The notes under the pieces were generated by a model. That model was not told the DNA's origin and ran no database searches. It was given only the letters and a program-made list of their open reading frames with translations. A stretch of DNA of 64,000 nucleotides from Shimia sp039969785 (GTDB taxonomy: Bacteria > Pseudomonadota > Alphaproteobacteria > Rhodobacterales > Rhodobacteraceae). Where the stretch lies: positions 62,001 to 126,000 of the forward strand of contig NZ_JBDVNC010000034.1 in assembly GCF_039969785.1 (NCBI RefSeq), in the 5' to 3' direction. Shown in pieces: positions 60,733-64,000 of this stretch. How positions within the stretch are numbered: the stretch's first letter is position 1; every line of letters starts with the position of its first letter. A program made the position numbers and the translations under genes.

Positions 60733-61964
60733 CTTCTCATAAAAAGCGTTTGGCGGTGGTCGTCAAAGGATGGCCGCGCCTGTCAGAGACTTTTATTGCG
60801 CAGGAACTCGTTGCGCTGGAAGACGCCGGGTACGCGCTGGAATTGTGGTCTTTGCGGTTCCCGACCGACAAAAAGCGGCACCCACTGCATGACCGCCTAA
60901 AGGCAACCGTTTTCTATTTGCCGGAATACCTGCATCAGGAACCTTGGCGCGTGTTGCGTGGCGTGACGTCCTGCCTCTTCAATCGGAAGTTTGCAGCGGC
61001 GTTTTCGACGTGGCGCAAGGATTTTGCGCGAGACAAGACGCGAAACAGGGTGCGCCGTTTTGGGCAGGCTTGTGTTCTGGCGTCAGAGTTGAGTGAAGAC
61101 ACCGCAGCGCTATATGCGCATTTCATGCACACGCCCGCGTCTGTCGCACGCTACGCTGCGATCATGCGTGGAATGTCGTGGGCGGTTTCTGCGCATGCCA
61201 AAGACATCTGGACGTCACCCGAATGGGAAAAGCGTGAAAAGCTGCAAGAGTCGAGTTATGGCGCACAGTTTCTGGCCACGTGCACGGGCGTAGGTGCGCG
61301 CCACCTTCAGGACCTTGCGGACACGCCTGATCGCGTCGAACTGATTTATCACGGCCTTGATCTGTCACGGTTTCCTGAGCCTCCCGAAGACAAGCCTGTG
61401 TCCGAGACCATTCGGTTGCTGTCTGTTGGTCGGCTGGTGGAAAAAAAGGGGTTCGACCGGCTTTTGGACGCGTTTGCGTTATTGCCCGCTGATCTGAATT
61501 GGCAATGGCAGCATATTGGCGGCGGTGAGCTGGGCGATGCCTTGAAGTCTCGGGCCGACAAGCTGGGTGTTGGAGATCGTATTATCTGGCGCGGTGCCTG
61601 CGACCAGCCGGAAGTTATCGAGGCCATGCGCCTCTCGGATGTGTTCGTGCTGCCTAGCCGAATCGCAGACGACGGGGATCGCGACGGGTTGCCCAATGTG
61701 TTGATGGAGGCGGCTTCGCAAAAGCTGTGCCTCTTGTCGACGCCCGTGTCCGCCATCCCCGAATTTATCACAAATGGCGAACACGGTATTTTGTCAGATG
61801 ATGAGCCGGTGGAACTGGCGCGCGCAATTGAGGCATTGGCGCGTGATCCGGCTCGGCGGGAAACACTGTCGCTCGCCGCATATGACCGGCTGACCGCGCA
61901 TTTCCTGATGGCCCCGGGCATTCGCCAACTGGACACGCGTTTGCAGACCTTGATGCAAGGCTAA
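60729..61964 (+). CDS. Glycosyltransferase family 4
   Basis: A 411-residue GT-B enzyme. WPRLSETFIAQELVALEDAG at the N-terminus is typical of GT4 exopolysaccharide enzymes; the donor half has LLSVGRLVEKKGFDRLLDA and DGLPNVLMEAASQKLCLLST (E-x7-like). It overlaps the preceding gene by 4 bp. Confidence 0.88.
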   Translation: MTSHKKRLAVVVKGWPRLSETFIAQELVALEDAGYALELWSLRFPTDKKRHPLHDRLKATVFYLPEYLHQEPWRVLRGVTSCLFNRKFAAAFSTWRKDFARDKTRNRVRRFGQACVLASELSEDTAALYAHFMHTPASVARYAAIMRGMSWAVSAHAKDIWTSPEWEKREKLQESSYGAQFLATCTGVGARHLQDLADTPDRVELIYHGLDLSRFPEPPEDKPVSETIRLLSVGRLVEKKGFDRLLDAFALLPADLNWQWQHIGGGELGDALKSRADKLGVGDRIIWRGACDQPEVIEAMRLSDVFVLPSRIADDGDRDGLPNVLMEAASQKLCLLSTPVSAIPEFITNGEHGILSDDEPVELARAIEALARDPARRETLSLAAYDRLTAHFLMAPGIRQLDTRLQTLMQG

Positions 61965-61969
61965 ACGTC

Positions 61970-63046
61970 ATGGCCCGAATAGCTTTCTATGCGCCTTTGA
62001 AGTCACCCAATCACCCGGTGCCGTCGGGTGAACGTGAAATGGCCAGAAACCTGATGGCCGCATTGCAGTCTGACGGACATCAGATCGATCTTGTATCGGA
62101 ATTCCGCAGCCTGGAAAAGGCGGGATCGCAGACCCAACAAAATGCTCTCGTGACATCGGCCAGGGCCGAAACAGCTGCATTGGTCGCGCGTGGCGGCTGG
62201 GACGCGTGGGTGACCTATCACAGCTATTACAAGGCCCCCGATTTAATCGGGCCGGATGTGTGTGACGCGCTGGATATCCCCTATGCGGTGATCGAGGCCA
62301 CGCGGGCGTCCAAGCGGTTGTCCGGGCCGTGGGCTGATTTCGAAAGGCGCGCCGCAGGGGTTTGTGACCGGGCGGATGTGTTGTTTTACCTGACAGAACG
62401 CGACGCTGTCGCGCTACGCGAACATTTGCGACCACACCAAAACCTTGTGCACCTGCCGCCATTCCTGAACAGACAGGCCGAAGCTAAAGCCCCTCAGACG
62501 CAATCCGAACCGATTATCCTGCTTGTTGGTATGATGCGTCCGGGCGACAAGCTGGCCTCTTATAAACGGGCGGCGGAAATTTTGATGCGACTTGGGGACG
62601 GTGACTGGCGCGTCGAAATTGCAGGTGACGGCCCTGCACGCTCGGATGTCGAAACGCTCATGTCGCCACTGGGCAAGCGGGTTACTTTTTTGGGTCAATT
62701 GGATGCGGCAGGCGTTCAAGCTGCCTATGCGCGTGCACGGGCGTTCCTGTGGCCTGGCGTGAACGAGGCATTTGGCATGGTGTATCTGGAAGCACAGTCC
62801 GCCGGTGTTCCGGTCGTGGCCGAAGACAGGTATGGTGTGCGCGACGTCGTACATCCAGAAGGCGTGTTTCCGCCGGACGACGATACCGCGCTTGCTCAAG
62901 AGTTGCAGCGCTTGTTGAATGACCCCAATCACCATAAACACCGCGCGCACGAGGCACATGCCATGATAGCCAAAACCCATTTGATTGGGGCCGCGCGCGA
63001 CATACTGTGGGGCGCGTTGGCCCCCCTGATACCGGAGGCAACATGA
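61970..63046 (+). CDS. Glycosyltransferase (GT4-like)
   Basis: A 358-residue GT-B protein. KSPNHPVPSGEREMARNLMAA near residue 10 (donor loop) and NEAFGMVYLEAQSAGVPVVAEDRYG near 265 are the clear motifs. It follows the previous gene after 5 bp and overlaps the phosphatase by 4 bp. Donor and acceptor unknown. Confidence 0.86.
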   Translation: MARIAFYAPLKSPNHPVPSGEREMARNLMAALQSDGHQIDLVSEFRSLEKAGSQTQQNALVTSARAETAALVARGGWDAWVTYHSYYKAPDLIGPDVCDALDIPYAVIEATRASKRLSGPWADFERRAAGVCDRADVLFYLTERDAVALREHLRPHQNLVHLPPFLNRQAEAKAPQTQSEPIILLVGMMRPGDKLASYKRAAEILMRLGDGDWRVEIAGDGPARSDVETLMSPLGKRVTFLGQLDAAGVQAAYARARAFLWPGVNEAFGMVYLEAQSAGVPVVAEDRYGVRDVVHPEGVFPPDDDTALAQELQRLLNDPNHHKHRAHEAHAMIAKTHLIGAARDILWGALAPLIPEAT

Positions 63047-63630
63047 TCCGATTTGCAATGATGCGCCATGGGCATACTGCGTGGAACCGCGCGGGCCAGA
63101 TACAAGGGCGCACCGATATCCCATTGGACGATCAGGCGCGCCAAGATTTGCGTGGGTTCGGTCTGCCGCCGGGCTGGCAGGACGTTGACCTTTACAGCAG
63201 CCCGCTGGATCGGGCGTTTGAAACCGCATCCATCGTGTCCGGACGATCGCCGGTTATTGTGCCCGAACTGATCGAAATGGATTGGGGCAAGTGGGAAGGT
63301 CTTAAGGGCGTCGACCTGAAAAGTGACCCAAATTCTGGTTTTCGGGACATTGAAAACTGGGGCTGGTCCTATTGCCCGCCAGATGGCGAAAGCCCGGCCG
63401 ATGTCTGGGCGCGTCTGGAGCCATGGCTGCAATCGCTGCGAAATGATTGCATTTCCGTGTGCCACATTGGAACGATGCGGATCGTTCTTGCAAAAGCCTA
63501 CGGTTGGGATTTCCTTGGACCCGCGCCATTCCGTATCAAACGCAATCGGCTTTTTGTTGTTGAACTCGACAATGGAGAGATGCGTGTCGCGGACCCGGAT
63601 ATTGTCAGGCTGCGGACGCTCGACACATGA
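63043..63630 (+). CDS. Histidine phosphatase family protein
   Basis: A 195-residue phosphoglycerate-mutase-like phosphatase with the catalytic R-H-G motif MMRHGHTAWNRAGQIQG (residues 6-22) and a second His in VCHIGTMRI. Such enzymes in polysaccharide loci may remove phosphate from sugar precursors. ATG at 63043 overlaps the previous stop (ATGA). Confidence 0.85.
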   Translation: MIRFAMMRHGHTAWNRAGQIQGRTDIPLDDQARQDLRGFGLPPGWQDVDLYSSPLDRAFETASIVSGRSPVIVPELIEMDWGKWEGLKGVDLKSDPNSGFRDIENWGWSYCPPDGESPADVWARLEPWLQSLRNDCISVCHIGTMRIVLAKAYGWDFLGPAPFRIKRNRLFVVELDNGEMRVADPDIVRLRTLDT

Positions 63631-64000
63631 AAGTTATGATCGCCGTCACGCATCTGTTGGGGGCAGGGCACCTGTCCCGGGCGGTTACATTGGCGCGAGC
63701 GTTTTCCAACGCAGGGCATGACGTGTCTGTTCTCTCGGGCGGACGGGCGGCACCGCATCTGGATATGACCGGGTTTTCGCTGGTTCAGGCCCCTTCGCTG
63801 GCGTCAGATGGCACCAATTTTACCCGATTGCTGGATGAGGATGGCGCCCCGGCCGGGATGGGCTATCTTGAGCGCCGCGCCGACCAAATGGTGGCGGCCT
63901 TGCGGGAAACTTGTCCCGATGTGTTGATCACGGAACTGTTCCCTTTTGGACGGCGCGCGCTGTCGGCAGAGTTCCTGGCATTGCTGGAAGCGGCCCGTGA
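63627..64000 (+). CDS. Glycosyltransferase-like protein, N-terminal part (cut by window edge)
   Basis: Starts MKVMIAVTHLLGAGHLSRAV, overlapping the phosphatase stop by 4 bp, and stays open to the last base (about 124 residues). GAGHLSRAVTLARAFSNAGHDV resembles the first lobe of GT28/MurG-like enzymes, like the gene at 59485-60732. Confidence 0.75.
   Translation, partial: MKVMIAVTHLLGAGHLSRAVTLARAFSNAGHDVSVLSGGRAAPHLDMTGFSLVQAPSLASDGTNFTRLLDEDGAPAGMGYLERRADQMVAALRETCPDVLITELFPFGRRALSAEFLALLEAAR

Overview
This window looks like a chromosomal segment of a marine alphaproteobacterium of the Rhodobacteraceae (Roseobacter group). The grounds are the box-type benzoate genes, the Fdh3-type formate dehydrogenase cluster with its DUF3305/DUF3306/DUF6494 accessory genes, the GC-rich codon use, a characteristic intergenic repeat near 51.4 kb and the IS3-family elements. 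No rRNA, tRNA or CRISPR array was recognised. Both ends cut through genes: boxC at the left and a glycosyltransferase-like gene at the right.

Region 1 (1-5.4 kb) is aerobic benzoate catabolism: boxC (partial), a benzoate-CoA ligase / alpha-beta hydrolase / DUF309 operon, and a TRAP-type solute-binding protein. Their promoters share an operator-like motif (GTGCAYRATAATGC), which suggests one regulator. Region 2 (5.8-26.5 kb) is a formate dehydrogenase island. It holds a TupBCA tungstate importer, a TauE/SafE permease, accessory and maturation genes (Mrp ATPase, lipoate/biotin-ligase-like protein, polyferredoxin, TorD-like chaperone, DUF3305/3306, small TAT protein), the alpha/beta/gamma subunits, a WD40-cytochrome c fusion, a 41-residue membrane peptide, and a response regulator/histidine kinase pair. 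It also holds an unusual protein that looks like a cut-down TupA joined to a monohaem cytochrome c.

Region 3 (26.5-44.6 kb) is the most remarkable part: a dense cluster that reads as biosynthesis and export of an inositol-containing, probably sphingoid-based glycolipid. A seven-gene minus-strand operon encodes an alpha-oxoamine synthase (serine palmitoyltransferase-like), DUF4833, myo-inositol-phosphate synthase, a 3-ketodihydrosphingosine-reductase-like SDR, a CdsA-like cytidylyltransferase and a paralogous LptF/LptG pair. Around it lie two CDP-alcohol phosphotransferases, a sugar/polyol-phosphate nucleotidyltransferase, a PimA-like glycosyltransferase, a Stealth phosphotransferase, an FGGY kinase, a GINT1-like glycosyltransferase fusion, a second glycosyltransferase, an ABC exporter and a Frag1/DRAM-like membrane protein. 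Together they could make the base, make and activate inositol phosphate, join them, decorate the headgroup and move the lipid to the outer membrane. A ceramide synthase was not found in the window.

Region 4 (44.7-53 kb) has a small methyltransferase, a peptide-type ABC importer (fused ATPase, binding protein, two permeases), an IS6-family remnant and a cyclase-family hydrolase. Region 5 (53.1-55.5 kb) is nested IS3-family debris carrying four about 40-bp hairpin modules with conserved flanks and different but self-complementary stems. Two of them sit exactly inside the same 8-bp site, and removing them restores the transposase reading frame. Region 6 (55.6-64 kb) has a large MscS channel and, divergently, a polysaccharide operon: nucleotide-sugar dehydrogenase, several glycosyltransferases and a histidine phosphatase, tightly overlapped.
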